From: Gordonia sp. X0973
GTDB taxonomy: Bacteria; Actinomycetota; Actinomycetes; Mycobacteriales; Mycobacteriaceae
Assembly (NCBI RefSeq): GCF_013348785.1
Contig: NZ_CP054691.1
Coordinates: forward strand, 3,286,001-3,350,000
Direction of reading: 5' to 3'
DNA length: 64,000 nucleotides
Shown: piece by piece, positions 19,839 to 29,339 of the stretch
Position numbering within the stretch: the first letter of the stretch is position 1
How the letters are laid out: each line of letters opens with the position of its first letter
Made by a program: the position numbers and the translations under genes
Notes under the pieces: generated by a model
Told to the model about the DNA's origin: nothing
The model's input: the letters and a program-made list of their open reading frames with translations, nothing else
Database searches by the model: none

Positions 19839-21008
19839 GTGGCCGACGACGAGACCCGCATCGTCCTGACCCACCTGCGCACCTCCCTCAACGCCGACCC
19901 CGCGCGTTTCGCCAACAACTTCTTCGCCCGCCTGTTCAGCCTCGACCCGTCGATCCGCGACCTGTTCCCACCTTCGCTGGCACATCTGCGCAACGCCTTC
20001 CCCCGCGTCGTCGACCACGTCCTCGACGGGGCGCTGGCGCCCACCGGACACGGCGCCCTCGTCGAATTGCTCGCCCAGCTCGGGCGCGACCACCGCAAGT
20101 ACGGGGTGCTGCCGCAGCACTACGAGCTGGCCGGCCGGGCGCTGGAAGCCGAATTCGCCGCCGTGCTCGGATCGTCGCGGACCCCGGCCGCGGCCGCGGC
20201 GATCGGTCAGATCGTCGCGACGATCACCGGTGTGATGAGCGGTGCCGCGGCCAAGGAGACCGGCCCGCCGGCGACCCCGGCCCGGGTGGTGCAGAAGTTC
20301 CAGATCAGCCGCGAGCACGCCGTGGTGCGCCTCGTCGCCGAGCGTCCGTTGAACTATCTCCCCGGCCAATACGTCGAGGTCTGCATCCCCCAGTGGAGCC
20401 GTTCGTGGCGGATGCTCTCGCCGGCGATTCCGGCCAGCCCGACCGGCGAGGTCGAGTTCCACCTCCGCGCCGTCCCCGGCGGGACGGTCAGCCGGTCGAT
20501 CGTGCTCGAGACGGCCGTCGGCGACGTCTGGTCGATCGCACAGAACCACGGGATGCTGCGCGTCGATCCGAACACCCCGACGACCATGATCGCCGGCGGC
20601 ACCGGGTTGGCCCCGTTGCGTGCCATCCTCACCGGGCTCGCCGCGAACGTCGACAATCCGCCGATCCACCTCTACTACGGCGCGCGCCATCCGGGCGAGC
20701 TCTACGAATTGGCCACCCTGCAGCCGATGTGCGCGATGAGCCCCTGGCTCTCGGTGACCGCGGTGACCGAGGAGCGCGACGACCCCTGGTGGCTCGGCTC
20801 CATCGCGTCGCCGACCGATCTGGGATTCCCGCACATGCTCGGGACCCTGGCCGACGCGGTGGTCCACGACGCGGACCGCACGCCCGGTTATTGGGACTCG
20901 CGCGACGTGCTGATCGCCGGGTCACCGGCGATGATCGAGACCACCGAGCGCAAACTGCTGATCAACGGCGCCAGCTATCGGCGCATCCACCACGACCCGG
21001 TCGGCTGA
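19839..21008 (+). CDS. Two-domain flavohaemoglobin-like protein
   Basis: A 389-residue protein: an N-terminal globin domain (1-140, proximal-histidine region LGRDHRKYGVLPQHY near residue 85), an FAD-binding ferredoxin-reductase domain (about 150-260, PGQYVEVCIP) and an NAD-binding domain (MIAGGTGLAPLRAIL near 250). Classical flavohaemoglobins detoxify nitric oxide. The FAD motif here is not the usual RxYS but RSWRMLSPA, which fits the mycobacterial type II flavohaemoglobins such as Rv0385, thought to act on other electron donors. The start is a GTG at 19839. Confidence 0.85.
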   Translation: MADDETRIVLTHLRTSLNADPARFANNFFARLFSLDPSIRDLFPPSLAHLRNAFPRVVDHVLDGALAPTGHGALVELLAQLGRDHRKYGVLPQHYELAGRALEAEFAAVLGSSRTPAAAAAIGQIVATITGVMSGAAAKETGPPATPARVVQKFQISREHAVVRLVAERPLNYLPGQYVEVCIPQWSRSWRMLSPAIPASPTGEVEFHLRAVPGGTVSRSIVLETAVGDVWSIAQNHGMLRVDPNTPTTMIAGGTGLAPLRAILTGLAANVDNPPIHLYYGARHPGELYELATLQPMCAMSPWLSVTAVTEERDDPWWLGSIASPTDLGFPHMLGTLADAVVHDADRTPGYWDSRDVLIAGSPAMIETTERKLLINGASYRRIHHDPVG

Positions 21009-21011
21009 ACG

Positions 21012-22328
21012 CTAATTCCCGCTCGGCCCCTGCGGCCCCTGCTGTCCCTGACCCTGGCCCTGCTGGGTCTCGGTCTCGGTGATCGTCTCCGTCTCGGTCT
21101 CGGTCACCGTGGTGGCCGGTTGCGTGGTCGTCTTGGTGACGGTCTTCGTGTGGGTCGGCGGCGTGACGGTCGTCGTGTGGACCGTGTTGTTGCGCTCGGT
21201 CTCGGTGTTGGTCACCGTCGTGGTCTGCGTGGTCACCGACACCGTCGTGACGCCGACGACGCGCTGGGCGGTGCCGGTCGAGAAGAGCACCGCCGCGATC
21301 GCCGCGCCAAGGATGACGAAACCGGCCAGAGTGGTGCCGCCGATCAACCACCAGCGCCGACGGGTGCGCTGATCCGACGCGGGCGCCGGGTCGCCGTCCT
21401 CGTCGAGCGATACCGTCGCGGCGTCGGTCACGCCCTCGCCGACCGCGTAGTGGTCCGATCCGTAAGGGGCGGAAGAGAATTGGGGTGCCGGCGGCGTGCC
21501 GACCGCCTGCGGTACGACCTGATGCGGCACCGCCTCCGGGACGAGCTGATGCCGACCGGTGGAGGGGGCCTGCGCCGCGAATGCACCGGACACCGGTTCA
21601 TAGGCGGGCCGGGGCTGGCGGGCCAAGCCCGCGGCGGCACCGGCGATGGCGAATTGCGGGCGCGGCGCGATGACGACCGGGCGGCCGAGTGCGCGCTCGA
21701 AGGCCGCGTGGACGCCGGGGACCGCCGCACCGGCACCGGTGAAGACGACGTGGGTGATGGATTCGCTGCCCGGGATCGAGGCGATCGCCGACGCCACGGT
21801 GGCCGCGCCGGTCGGGTCCAGCACGGCGGTGTGCTGCTCGTGGTCCGGGCTCCAGGAAGCACGTCCGGTGATCGTGCCGGTCTGCGGGTCGACGGTGACG
21901 ATCGGCATCCCCGACGTTGGGGCGGTGTACTCGTCGAGGTTCACCACCGCCACCGACTTGCTGGTGCCGCCGAGGCTTCCGGTCGCCGGCCCGGCGCTGC
22001 CCTCGATCGGCGTCGCATCGGTGCGGGTCAGCTCGACGAGGGCCGAGTCGACGGTGTCGACCGATACCCCGGCAAACCAGACCGGCCGGTCCGGGGCGGG
22101 CGCGAAGGCCGCCCGGAGCGCGTCCACCTGGGCCGGGGGCGCGACCAGCCCGATCCGCGACACCTCGAAGGGCGCCGAGGAGACCAGGTCGATGACGGCA
22201 CCGCCGATGCTCGCGGCCGACTGGTCGTCGACGTCGACGACATGGGTGGCGACGACGGCGTCGCTGTCGTCGCGGACGACCGAAGCGACCTGCCCGTCGA
22301 CGACCGCGATTCCGATCACATGCGACAT
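21012..22328 (-). CDS. Membrane protein with Hsp70-like N-terminal region and Thr/Glu-rich tail (DUF7159-like)
   Basis: A 438-residue protein encoded right after hspR. Residues 1-240 form a soluble domain with alternating strands. Near residues 192-206 the text THVVFTGAGAAVPGV, followed by an alanine-rich GAAAGLA, parallels the DnaK segment [15 protein letters not shown]...GAALQAG, so it may be a reduced actin-fold domain. A linker rich in Pro, Ala and Gln leads to one membrane helix (about 326-350). The last 80 residues are almost only Thr, Val, Glu and Gln, ending in Gly-Gln repeats. The family name is a recollection. Function is unknown. Confidence 0.75.
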   Translation of the reverse strand: MSHVIGIAVVDGQVASVVRDDSDAVVATHVVDVDDQSAASIGGAVIDLVSSAPFEVSRIGLVAPPAQVDALRAAFAPAPDRPVWFAGVSVDTVDSALVELTRTDATPIEGSAGPATGSLGGTSKSVAVVNLDEYTAPTSGMPIVTVDPQTGTITGRASWSPDHEQHTAVLDPTGAATVASAIASIPGSESITHVVFTGAGAAVPGVHAAFERALGRPVVIAPRPQFAIAGAAAGLARQPRPAYEPVSGAFAAQAPSTGRHQLVPEAVPHQVVPQAVGTPPAPQFSSAPYGSDHYAVGEGVTDAATVSLDEDGDPAPASDQRTRRRWWLIGGTTLAGFVILGAAIAAVLFSTGTAQRVVGVTTVSVTTQTTTVTNTETERNNTVHTTTVTPPTHTKTVTKTTTQPATTVTETETETITETETQQGQGQGQQGPQGPSGN

Positions 22329-22359
22329 TGCCCCACCTTCTACTCGGCCCCTGAGGCTA

Positions 22360-22740
22360 TCAGGAGCGGCGGCCGCGGCGGGGTTGCCAGACCACGAGGG
22401 CGGTCGTGCGCGGCGACGGGACGACTTCGCCGCCCGGCCGCCGCTTGCCGACCGCGTCGAGTTGCGCGCGCAGATCTTCGACCTCGCGGGTCAGGTCGAT
22501 GATCCGCTTGATGCCGGCGAGGTTGACGCCCTCCTCCTGGGAGAGGCGCTGGATCTCGCGCAACAACTCCACGTCGCCGCGGGAGTAGCGACGCCCGCCG
22601 CCGCTCGCGCGGGCGGGCGTCACCAATCCCAGACGGTCATAGGTGCGCAGGGTCTGCGCATGCATGCCGGCGAGTTCGGCCGCGACCGAGATGACGTAGG
22701 TCGCCCGATCCTCGGACATGTTGTTCTGACCGGCGGCCAT
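22360..22740 (-). CDS. hspR: Heat-shock repressor HspR
   Basis: A 126-residue MerR-type repressor. The helix-turn-helix covers about residues 14-45 (VISVAAELAGMHAQTLRTYD) with GLVTPARASGGGRRYS as the wing, then EEGVNLAGIKRIIDL, the typical HspR sequence. A coiled coil follows and the tail is basic. HspR binds HAIR sites with DnaK as co-repressor; two such sites occur in the window, before dnaK and before clpB. It follows dnaJ after three bases, the standard dnaK-operon arrangement. Confidence 0.95.
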   Translation of the reverse strand: MAAGQNNMSEDRATYVISVAAELAGMHAQTLRTYDRLGLVTPARASGGGRRYSRGDVELLREIQRLSQEEGVNLAGIKRIIDLTREVEDLRAQLDAVGKRRPGGEVVPSPRTTALVVWQPRRGRRS

Positions 22741-22743
22741 GAC

Positions 22744-23940
22744 TCACCTCCCCCATCCGGCCCGTGGTTCGTAGCCCGAGGCCTTCTCCGCCTCGGCGTA
22801 GGCCTTCAACTCCTCGGTGGCCTTCTCGTCCAGCGAGGTGGGCACCGCGACCTTCACCGTCACCAACAGATCGCCCGAGCCGCCGGCCCGCTTCGGCACG
22901 CCGCGACCGCGTACGCGCAGGGTCCGGCCGTCGGCCGTGTTCGGCGGGATCTTCACCCCGACCGAGCCGTCGAGCGTCGGTACCGACACCGTCGCACCCA
23001 GCACCAGCTCGGAGAAGCTGACCGGCAACTCGACCTTGAGGTCGTTGCCGCTGCGGGTGAACAGCTTGTCGCCGGTGACGTGGACCGTGACGAAGAGGTC
23101 GCCCGAGGGCGCCCCGCGCATCCCGGCCTCGCCCTGACCGGCGAGGCGGATCCGCTGGCCGTCTTCGACGCCCACCGGAATGCGCACGTTGATGTTGCGC
23201 GCCCGGACCTGGACGCCGTTGCCGCCGCAGTCCGGGCACGGGTCCTCGATGATCGAGCCGGTGCCCTGACAATCGCGGCAGGGTTCGCTGAACCCGAACG
23301 CGCCCTGGTTGCGGCTGACGAACCCAGAACCGTTGCACCGCGGACACATCCGCGGCGAGGTCCCGGGCTTCGCCCCGCTGCCGTGACACGTCGTACACGG
23401 CGACGGGCTGGTGACCCGCATGCTGACCGTCGTACCCTTCGCCGCGTCGCGGAAGGAGAGCGTCGTCTCGGCCTCGAGGTCTTGGCCCCGACGCGGCCGG
23501 GACGCGGTGCCGCGACCCGTGGATCGGCCACCGCCTCCCCCGCCGAACATCCCGCCCAGGATGTCGCCGAGGCCGCCGCCGGCGTCGGCACCGCCGCCGA
23601 ACAGGTCGTCGAGGTTGAAGTCGCCGCCCGTCGTGTAGGTGGTGCCGCCACCGCCGTTGAAGCCGCCCGGGAACCCGTTACCGCCGCGGAAGCGGCCGCC
23701 GGCAAACATCGCCCGGGTCTCGTCGTACTCCTTCTTCTTCTCCGGATCCGACAGGACGCTGTTCGCCTCGGAGACGCGCTTGAAGCGCTCCTCGGCAGCC
23801 GCGTCGCCGGGATTCTTGTCCGGATGCAGCTCGTTGGCCAACTTGCGGTACGCCTTGCGAATCTCGTTGGCCGTGGCGTCGGAGGAGACGCCGAGTTCGG
23901 AGTAGAAATCCTTCTCCAGCCACTCACGTTGGGGAGCCAT
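22744..23940 (-). CDS. dnaJ: Co-chaperone DnaJ
   Basis: DnaJ (398 aa) delivers unfolded proteins to DnaK and stimulates its ATPase. The J-domain is at residues 10-75 with the HPD motif in [10 protein letters not shown] Gly/Phe-rich linker covers about 85-140. Four CxxCxGxG zinc motifs follow: [24 protein letters not shown] and CPDCGGNG. Two C-terminal substrate-binding domains complete the protein. The N-terminus [18 protein letters not shown] is typical of actinobacterial DnaJ1. It lies between grpE and hspR. Confidence 0.97.
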   Translation of the reverse strand: MAPQREWLEKDFYSELGVSSDATANEIRKAYRKLANELHPDKNPGDAAAEERFKRVSEANSVLSDPEKKKEYDETRAMFAGGRFRGGNGFPGGFNGGGGTTYTTGGDFNLDDLFGGGADAGGGLGDILGGMFGGGGGGRSTGRGTASRPRRGQDLEAETTLSFRDAAKGTTVSMRVTSPSPCTTCHGSGAKPGTSPRMCPRCNGSGFVSRNQGAFGFSEPCRDCQGTGSIIEDPCPDCGGNGVQVRARNINVRIPVGVEDGQRIRLAGQGEAGMRGAPSGDLFVTVHVTGDKLFTRSGNDLKVELPVSFSELVLGATVSVPTLDGSVGVKIPPNTADGRTLRVRGRGVPKRAGGSGDLLVTVKVAVPTSLDEKATEELKAYAEAEKASGYEPRAGWGR

Positions 23941-23991
23941 CGTGCGTCACCTCCTTTCTCGTTTCATTCATCGTGTCCTGTTGTCTTCCAC

Positions 23992-24573
23992 TCACTCCTG
24001 AGTGGGAACGGTGTCGGCGTCGGCACCGTTGCCGTCGGTCACGGTGACCATCGCGGTACGGACGACGCGGTCGCCGATGCGGTAGCCGACCCGGTAGACC
24101 TCGCCCAGGACCGGGTCGTGTCCGGACCCGTCGTGTTGGACCGCCTCGTGCAGCTCGGGGTCGAACGCATCGCCGGGGGCGCCGAAGGCGGTGAGGCCAT
24201 GGGCGGTCAGCGTTGCGGCCAACTTGTCCGACACGGCGCGCAGCGGACCCGACTCGAGGTCGCCGTGCTCGCGGGCACGGTCGAGGTCGTCGAGGATCGG
24301 CAGCAGCTGTTCGATGACCAGTTGCTTGCCCAGCGAGACCTTGGCCGCCATCTCCTCGTCGGAACGGCGCTTGTAGTTGGTGAACTGGGCGCGCTCGCGC
24401 TGCAGCGCGGCGGTGAGCTCGGCGACCTGGTCGTCGGCGGCCGGAGCGACACCCGGCTCGGCAGCCGGGGTACCGCCCGCTGCGGCGGGGGCATCGGCCC
24501 CCGCCGCAGCAGTCGGCGTCACGTCCGGTTCGGGCTCACCCGCGCCGTTGGTGGCGTCGAAGGGTTCGGTCAC
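23992..24573 (-). CDS. grpE: Nucleotide exchange factor GrpE
   Basis: GrpE (193 aa) releases ADP from DnaK. The first 60 residues are acidic and Ala/Pro-rich and probably disordered. A long coiled coil follows (about 62-105, including [19 protein letters not shown]), then the beta-domain ending with [19 protein letters not shown], the GrpE signature. The start is GTG at 24571-24573, overlapping the dnaK stop by four bases, so translation is coupled. Confidence 0.96.
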   Translation of the reverse strand: MTEPFDATNGAGEPEPDVTPTAAAGADAPAAAGGTPAAEPGVAPAADDQVAELTAALQRERAQFTNYKRRSDEEMAAKVSLGKQLVIEQLLPILDDLDRAREHGDLESGPLRAVSDKLAATLTAHGLTAFGAPGDAFDPELHEAVQHDGSGHDPVLGEVYRVGYRIGDRVVRTAMVTVTDGNGADADTVPTQE

Positions 24574-26408
24574 TTGTCGTCACCCTCGTCCACGACCTCT
24601 GCGTCGACGACGTCGTCGTCGCCACCGGTCGGCGCACCCTGCGCGCCGTCGGTCGACTCGGCCGAGCTGGCCGCGTAGATCGCCTGGCCGAGTTCCTGCG
24701 ACACCGACGAGAGGTTCTCGATCGCGGTCTTGATGGCCGCGGTGTCGGTGCCCTCGAGCGCCTTCTTGGCCTCCTCGACGGCGCCCTCGACCTTGGCCTT
24801 GACGTCGGCCGGGACCTTGTCGTCGTTCTCGGCGAGGAACTTCTGCGTCTGGTTGACCAGCGACTCCGCCTGGTTGCGGGTCTCGGCCTCCTCGCGGCGC
24901 TTGCGGTCCTCCTCGGCGTGGGCCTCGGCGTCCTTGACCATCCGGTCGATCTCCTCCTTGGAGAGTCCCGAACCGTCCTGGATGCGGATGCTGTTCTCCT
25001 TGCCGGTGCCCTTGTCCTTCGCGGTGACGTGCACGATGCCGTTGGCGTCGATGTCGAAGGTCACCTCGATCTGCGGGACACCCTGCGGGGCAGGGGCGAT
25101 GCCGCCCAGCTCGAAGCTGCCCAGCAGCTTGTTGTGCGAGGCGATCTCGCGCTCACCCTGGTAGACCTGGATCTGCACTGAGGGCTGGTTGTCCTCGGCC
25201 GTCGTGTAGGTCTCGCTCCGCTTGGTGGGGATCGTGGTGTTGCGCTCGATCAGCTTGTGCATCACGCCGCCCTTGGTCTCGATGCCAAGGCTCAGCGGGG
25301 TCACGTCGAGCAGCAGCACGTCCTTGACCTCGCCGCGCAGCACACCGGCCTGCAGGGCCGCGCCGACCGCGACGACCTCGTCGGGGTTGACGCCCTTGTT
25401 GGGCTCCTGGCCGCCGGTGAGCTCCTTGACCAGCTCGGTCACCGCGGGCATGCGGGTCGAGCCGCCGACGAGGACCACGTGGTCGATGTCCTTGACGGAG
25501 ATGCCGGCGTCCTTGATGACGGCCTGGAACGGCGCCCGGGTGCGCTCCAGCAGATCGTTGGTGATCTTCTGGAATTCGCTGCGGGTGAGCTGCTCGTCGA
25601 GGAACAACGGGTTCTTGTCCGCGTCCACCGTGATGTAAGGCAGGTTGATCGAGGTGCTCTGCGAAGCGGACAGCTCGATCTTCGCCTTCTCGGCGGCCTC
25701 GCGCAGGCGCTGCATCGCCATCTTGTCCTTGGTCAGGTCGATGCCGTTGGCCGCCTTGAACTTGTCGGCGAGCCAGTCGACGATGCGCTGATCCCAGTCG
25801 TCACCGCCGAGGTTGTTGTCGCCGGAGGTCGCACGGACCTCGACGACGCCGTCGCCGATTTCGAGCAGCGAGACGTCGAAGGTGCCGCCACCGAGGTCGA
25901 AGACCAGGATGGTCTGTTCCTTCTCGCCCTTGTCCAAACCGTAGGCCAGCGCGGCCGCGGTCGGCTCGTTGACGATGCGCAGGACGTCGAGGCCGGCGAT
26001 CTGGCCGGCTTCCTTGGTGGCCTGGCGCTGGGCGTCGTTGAAGTAGGCGGGCACGGTGATGACCGCTTCGGTGACGTCCTCGCCGAGGTAGGCCTCGGCG
26101 TCGCGCTTGAGCTTCATCAGCGTGCGGGCGCTGATCTCCTGCGGGGTGTACTTCTTGTCGTCGATCTCCACCGACCAGTCACCCTCGCCCATGTGGCGCT
26201 TGACCGAGCGGATGGTGCGGTCGACGTTGGTGACCGCCTGGTTCTTCGCGGGCTGGCCGACGAGGACCTCGCCGTTGCGCGCGAAGGCGACGACCGACGG
26301 GGTGGTGCGCGAACCCTCGGCGTTCGCGATGACGACGGGCTCGCCGCCTTCCAGTACGGAGACCACCGAGTTCGTGGTTCCCAAGTCGATTCCGACAGCA
26401 CGGGACAT
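24570..26408 (-). CDS. dnaK: Chaperone DnaK (Hsp70)
   Basis: DnaK (612 aa), the central Hsp70 chaperone. Motifs in order: phosphate-1 GIDLGTTNS at residues 6-14, [11 protein letters not shown] near 120, [12 protein letters not shown] near 175, [13 protein letters not shown] near 315, then the hydrophobic linker [12 protein letters not shown] and the substrate-binding domain. It ends in an acidic [16 protein letters not shown] tail. It lacks the extra loop of Gram-negative DnaK, as expected for actinobacteria. AGGAGG lies just before the ATG, and a HAIR operator is at 26539-26559. Confidence 0.98.
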   Translation of the reverse strand: MSRAVGIDLGTTNSVVSVLEGGEPVVIANAEGSRTTPSVVAFARNGEVLVGQPAKNQAVTNVDRTIRSVKRHMGEGDWSVEIDDKKYTPQEISARTLMKLKRDAEAYLGEDVTEAVITVPAYFNDAQRQATKEAGQIAGLDVLRIVNEPTAAALAYGLDKGEKEQTILVFDLGGGTFDVSLLEIGDGVVEVRATSGDNNLGGDDWDQRIVDWLADKFKAANGIDLTKDKMAMQRLREAAEKAKIELSASQSTSINLPYITVDADKNPLFLDEQLTRSEFQKITNDLLERTRAPFQAVIKDAGISVKDIDHVVLVGGSTRMPAVTELVKELTGGQEPNKGVNPDEVVAVGAALQAGVLRGEVKDVLLLDVTPLSLGIETKGGVMHKLIERNTTIPTKRSETYTTAEDNQPSVQIQVYQGEREIASHNKLLGSFELGGIAPAPQGVPQIEVTFDIDANGIVHVTAKDKGTGKENSIRIQDGSGLSKEEIDRMVKDAEAHAEEDRKRREEAETRNQAESLVNQTQKFLAENDDKVPADVKAKVEGAVEEAKKALEGTDTAAIKTAIENLSSVSQELGQAIYAASSAESTDGAQGAPTGGDDDVVDAEVVDEGDDK

Positions 26409-26538
26409 AAGAGTTGTTCCTCCTGTTGATGTGATCGGCGATCAGAGATCACCGACCGTGGTTCCAAGTTCGGGTTCTTCGAAACCTCAGCGCTTCCGAC
26501 TCAAGTTCTAGTCGCCGAATCCATGCCGGTCAACCTTT

Positions 26539-26559
26539 GTTGAGCCTTGCTCACTCAAG
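26539..26559. promoter_or_regulatory. HAIR operator upstream of dnaK
   Basis: Half-sites gTTGAGc (26539-26545) and ACTCAAG (26553-26559) are separated by 7 bases. A further ACTCAAG half-site at 26499-26505 has a weak partner at 26485-26491 and may be a second, degenerate site. The site lies about 130 bp upstream of dnaK, as expected for HspR control. Confidence 0.85.
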
Positions 26560-26632
26560 TTTCTCGCATGGTCCAACCTCAACCTCGGCGAATCCATTCC
26601 CGATTCGTCAGAAAAAGTTGAGTCCCGTGCGC

Positions 26633-26703
26633 GCAAACCCCGCAGTTTCGGACAAACCCCACACTCGAATCGTGCCGGGTTTGTCCGAAACTGCGGGGTT
26701 TGC
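26633..26703. repeat. Long inverted repeat (family 1, best copy)
   Basis: Two perfectly complementary 27-bp arms (26633-26659 and 26677-26703) flank a 17-base loop. The arms begin GCAAACCCCGCAG and contain CGGACAAACCC. It sits between the 3' end of the enoyl-CoA hydratase gene (10 bases away) and the dnaK promoter. Related copies lie at 5422-5490 and 53506-53576. It may fold into a strong hairpin and act as a terminator or insulator. Confidence 0.9.
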
Positions 26704-26713
26704 CGGGGAGTCC

Positions 26714-27508
26714 CTAGAACTGCCGCGGCAAGAATCGTGGGGTCGAACGGTCGAGCCCCGCCTTGCGCGCAATCGCGGAGTTCTTACCGCGCAGGAGCCG
26801 CACCTGCAGCGCCTGCTCGACGGGGAAGGAGAGGCGCGAGCCGTTGTACCAGGTGTTCTCGAACAGCGACTTCGACGCGGCGACGGAATCGGGCGAACGC
26901 TGCTTCACCGCGTCGACCAACGCCAGCGCCGCGGCCATCGGATCGTCGTCGACCGAGCTGACCAGCCCCCAGTCCAGCGCCTGCTCCGCGTCGAACATCT
27001 CGCCGGTCATGGTCAGCCGCTTGGCGATGTCGATGCTGGTCAGCTGGGCGATACTCGCCGAGAGCGACATGTCGGGGATCAGTCCCCACTTGGCTTCGAG
27101 GATCGAGTAGTCGGCGTCGCGGGCGCTGAACCGGAAGTCGGCGCCGAGCGCGATCTGCAACCCGCCGCCGTAGCAATGACCGCCGATCACCGCGATCACC
27201 GGCACCGGCACGCCGCGCCAGGCCCAGCCGGCGGCCTGGAAGTTGTTGGCCGCCGACGAGCGCTTGGGCACGAGGTTGCGCATGATCCGCCCGCGTTCCT
27301 TGCCAGCCGACGCGAAGTCGAGGCCGGAGCAGAACGACGGCCCCTCGCCCGACAGGATGACCGCCCGCAACGAACGGTCCTTCGCGGCGCGGTCAGCCGC
27401 GCGGGCCAGGTCGTCGAGCATGTCCAGGGTCAGCCCGTTGTGCTTGTCGGGACGGTTCAGCCGCACATGGGCGACGTCGTCGCGTACGTCGTAGTCGATG
27501 TTGCTCAT
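26714..27508 (-). CDS. Enoyl-CoA hydratase/isomerase family protein
   Basis: A 264-residue crotonase-fold enzyme. The oxyanion-hole elements are FCSGLDFASAG near residue 67 and GHCYGGGLQIALGAD near 110-125. Asp/Glu positions typical of true hydratases follow in DADYSILEAKWGLIPD, where the second acid is present but in an atypical setting, so the exact reaction is open. I chose ATG 27506-27508 (MSNIDYD); a longer reading adds residues unlike the family. It is divergent from the acyl-CoA dehydrogenase gene at 27579, and both fit beta-oxidation. Confidence 0.87.
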   Translation of the reverse strand: MSNIDYDVRDDVAHVRLNRPDKHNGLTLDMLDDLARAADRAAKDRSLRAVILSGEGPSFCSGLDFASAGKERGRIMRNLVPKRSSAANNFQAAGWAWRGVPVPVIAVIGGHCYGGGLQIALGADFRFSARDADYSILEAKWGLIPDMSLSASIAQLTSIDIAKRLTMTGEMFDAEQALDWGLVSSVDDDPMAAALALVDAVKQRSPDSVAASKSLFENTWYNGSRLSFPVEQALQVRLLRGKNSAIARKAGLDRSTPRFLPRQF

Positions 27509-27578
27509 GGCGCAACGGTAGCCCGCCGATTCCCTCGGCCACGCCGTAGGAGTGAACGCCGCCGGGTAGGTTGGCGCC

Positions 27579-29336
27579 ATGACCGAAGTCGACGGCCTCC
27601 TGTTCAACCCGCACACCTACGATCCTCGCCACTTCGACGAGCCGACGCGCCGGTTGCTGCGCGCGACCATCGACTGGTTCGAGGGTCAGGGCAAGGGCAA
27701 GATCGTCGCGGAGGAGCTGTCGGCCGCCTGGCCGGCGGCCTTCGTCGACTTCGTGAAACGGGAGAAGCTGTTCGCCACCTTCCTGACTCCGGCGGCCTAC
27801 GGCGGCGGCGACCCGGCCAAGCGCTGGGACGGTGCCCGCAACCACGCGCTCTCGGAGATCCTGGGGTTCTACGGGATGGCCTATTGGTACACCGAACAGG
27901 TCACCATCCTCGGGCTGGGCCCCATTTGGCAGAGCGCCAACGAGCAGGCCAAGTTGCGTGCCGCCGCCGACCTCGAGGACGGTCAGCTCATGGCGTTCGG
28001 ACTCTCCGAGCGCGAACACGGCGCCGACGTCTATCAGACCGACTTGATCCTGACCCCCGCGAGCGCGGCCGATCAAGCCGACGGAATCCGATACCGCGCG
28101 AACGGCGAGAAGTACTACATCGGCAACGGGAACGTCGCCAGCATGGTGTCCGTCTTCGGACGCATCGACGACGGCAAGGGCACCGCCGAGGCCGGCAGCG
28201 ACTACACCTTCTTCGTCGCCGACAGCCGGCGCCCCGAGTACGAGCTCATCGACAACGTCGTCCACATGCAGTCGTATGTGTCGACGTTCCGACTCAACGA
28301 CTACCCGGTTCGCGACGAAGACATCCTACACTCCGGGGTCGAGGCGTTCGCCGCCGCGTTGAACACCGTGAACGTCGGAAAATTCAACCTGTGCAGCGGG
28401 TCGATCGGGATGGCCGAGCACGCGTTCTACGAGGCGATCACCCACGCCGACAACCGGATCCTGTACGGCAACCGCGTCACCGACTTCTCCCACGTGCGGG
28501 CGAACTTCGTCGAGGCCTACGCGCGCATCATCGCGATGAAGCTGTTCAGTCAGCGGTCGGTCGACTACTTCCGCAGTGCGAGCCTCGAGGACCGCCGCTA
28601 TCTGCTGTTCAACCCCCTGACCAAGTCGAAGGTGACCCTGGAAGGCGAGGCGGTGGTGCGGCTGCTGCACGACGTCATCGCCGCGAAGGGGTACGAGAAG
28701 GACACGATGTTCCGGCATTTCGCCAACATCATCGGTGCCTACCCGCGGTTGGAGGGCACGGTCCACGTCAACGTCGGCCTGGTCCTCAAGTTCATGCCCA
28801 ATTACATGTTCAACCCGAAGGAGTACCCCGAGATCGGCACTCGGCTCGACGCCGACGACGACGTCTTCTTCTTCCACCAGGGCCCGACGCGTGGAGCCGG
28901 GCGGATCCAGTTCGCCGACTGGAAACCGGTGTACGAGAGGCACTCCGACCAACCGAACGTGGCGACCTTCTACCGGCAGGCGACGGCGTTCGCGGAGTTC
29001 CTGGCCACCGCCGCCCCCGACGCCGAGCAGCAAAAGGACCTCGATTTCCTTCTCACCGTCGGCCAGCTGTTCTCGCTGGTCGTCTACGGTCAGCTGATCC
29101 TCGAGCAAGCCGACCTCACCGGACTCGACGACGACACCACCGCGCAGATCTTCGACACGCTCATCCGCGACTTCTCGTCCTACGCCGTCGATCTCCTCGG
29201 CAAGCCTTCGGCCACGCCGGCACAGCAGGAGTGGGCCCGAAGTGCCATCGCCGCGCCCACCGCGGACCCCGAACGGTTCGACCGGGTGTGGCAGCGAGTG
29301 CAGTCCTACAACGGCGCGTACGAGATGAATCCCTGA
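27579..29336 (+). CDS. Acyl-CoA dehydrogenase family protein
   Basis: A 585-residue flavoprotein longer than classical acyl-CoA dehydrogenases (about 380). The N-terminal helical domain, the beta-domain motif LMAFGLSEREHGADV (residues 138-152) and the helical segment LNTVNVGKFNLCSGSIGMAEHA (split around GKFNLCSGS) are recognisable. The extra C-terminal 180 residues resemble the longer FadE5/AidB-like group. It would oxidise acyl-CoA esters to enoyl-CoA with FAD. It is divergently transcribed from an enoyl-CoA hydratase. Confidence 0.88.
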   Translation: MTEVDGLLFNPHTYDPRHFDEPTRRLLRATIDWFEGQGKGKIVAEELSAAWPAAFVDFVKREKLFATFLTPAAYGGGDPAKRWDGARNHALSEILGFYGMAYWYTEQVTILGLGPIWQSANEQAKLRAAADLEDGQLMAFGLSEREHGADVYQTDLILTPASAADQADGIRYRANGEKYYIGNGNVASMVSVFGRIDDGKGTAEAGSDYTFFVADSRRPEYELIDNVVHMQSYVSTFRLNDYPVRDEDILHSGVEAFAAALNTVNVGKFNLCSGSIGMAEHAFYEAITHADNRILYGNRVTDFSHVRANFVEAYARIIAMKLFSQRSVDYFRSASLEDRRYLLFNPLTKSKVTLEGEAVVRLLHDVIAAKGYEKDTMFRHFANIIGAYPRLEGTVHVNVGLVLKFMPNYMFNPKEYPEIGTRLDADDDVFFFHQGPTRGAGRIQFADWKPVYERHSDQPNVATFYRQATAFAEFLATAAPDAEQQKDLDFLLTVGQLFSLVVYGQLILEQADLTGLDDDTTAQIFDTLIRDFSSYAVDLLGKPSATPAQQEWARSAIAAPTADPERFDRVWQRVQSYNGAYEMNP

Positions 29337-29339
29337 CGG

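Noticed and set aside
26485..26505. Second HAIR site before dnaK
   Set aside because: Only one half-site is good; the left half matches four of seven positions, so it is mentioned with the main site but not called.
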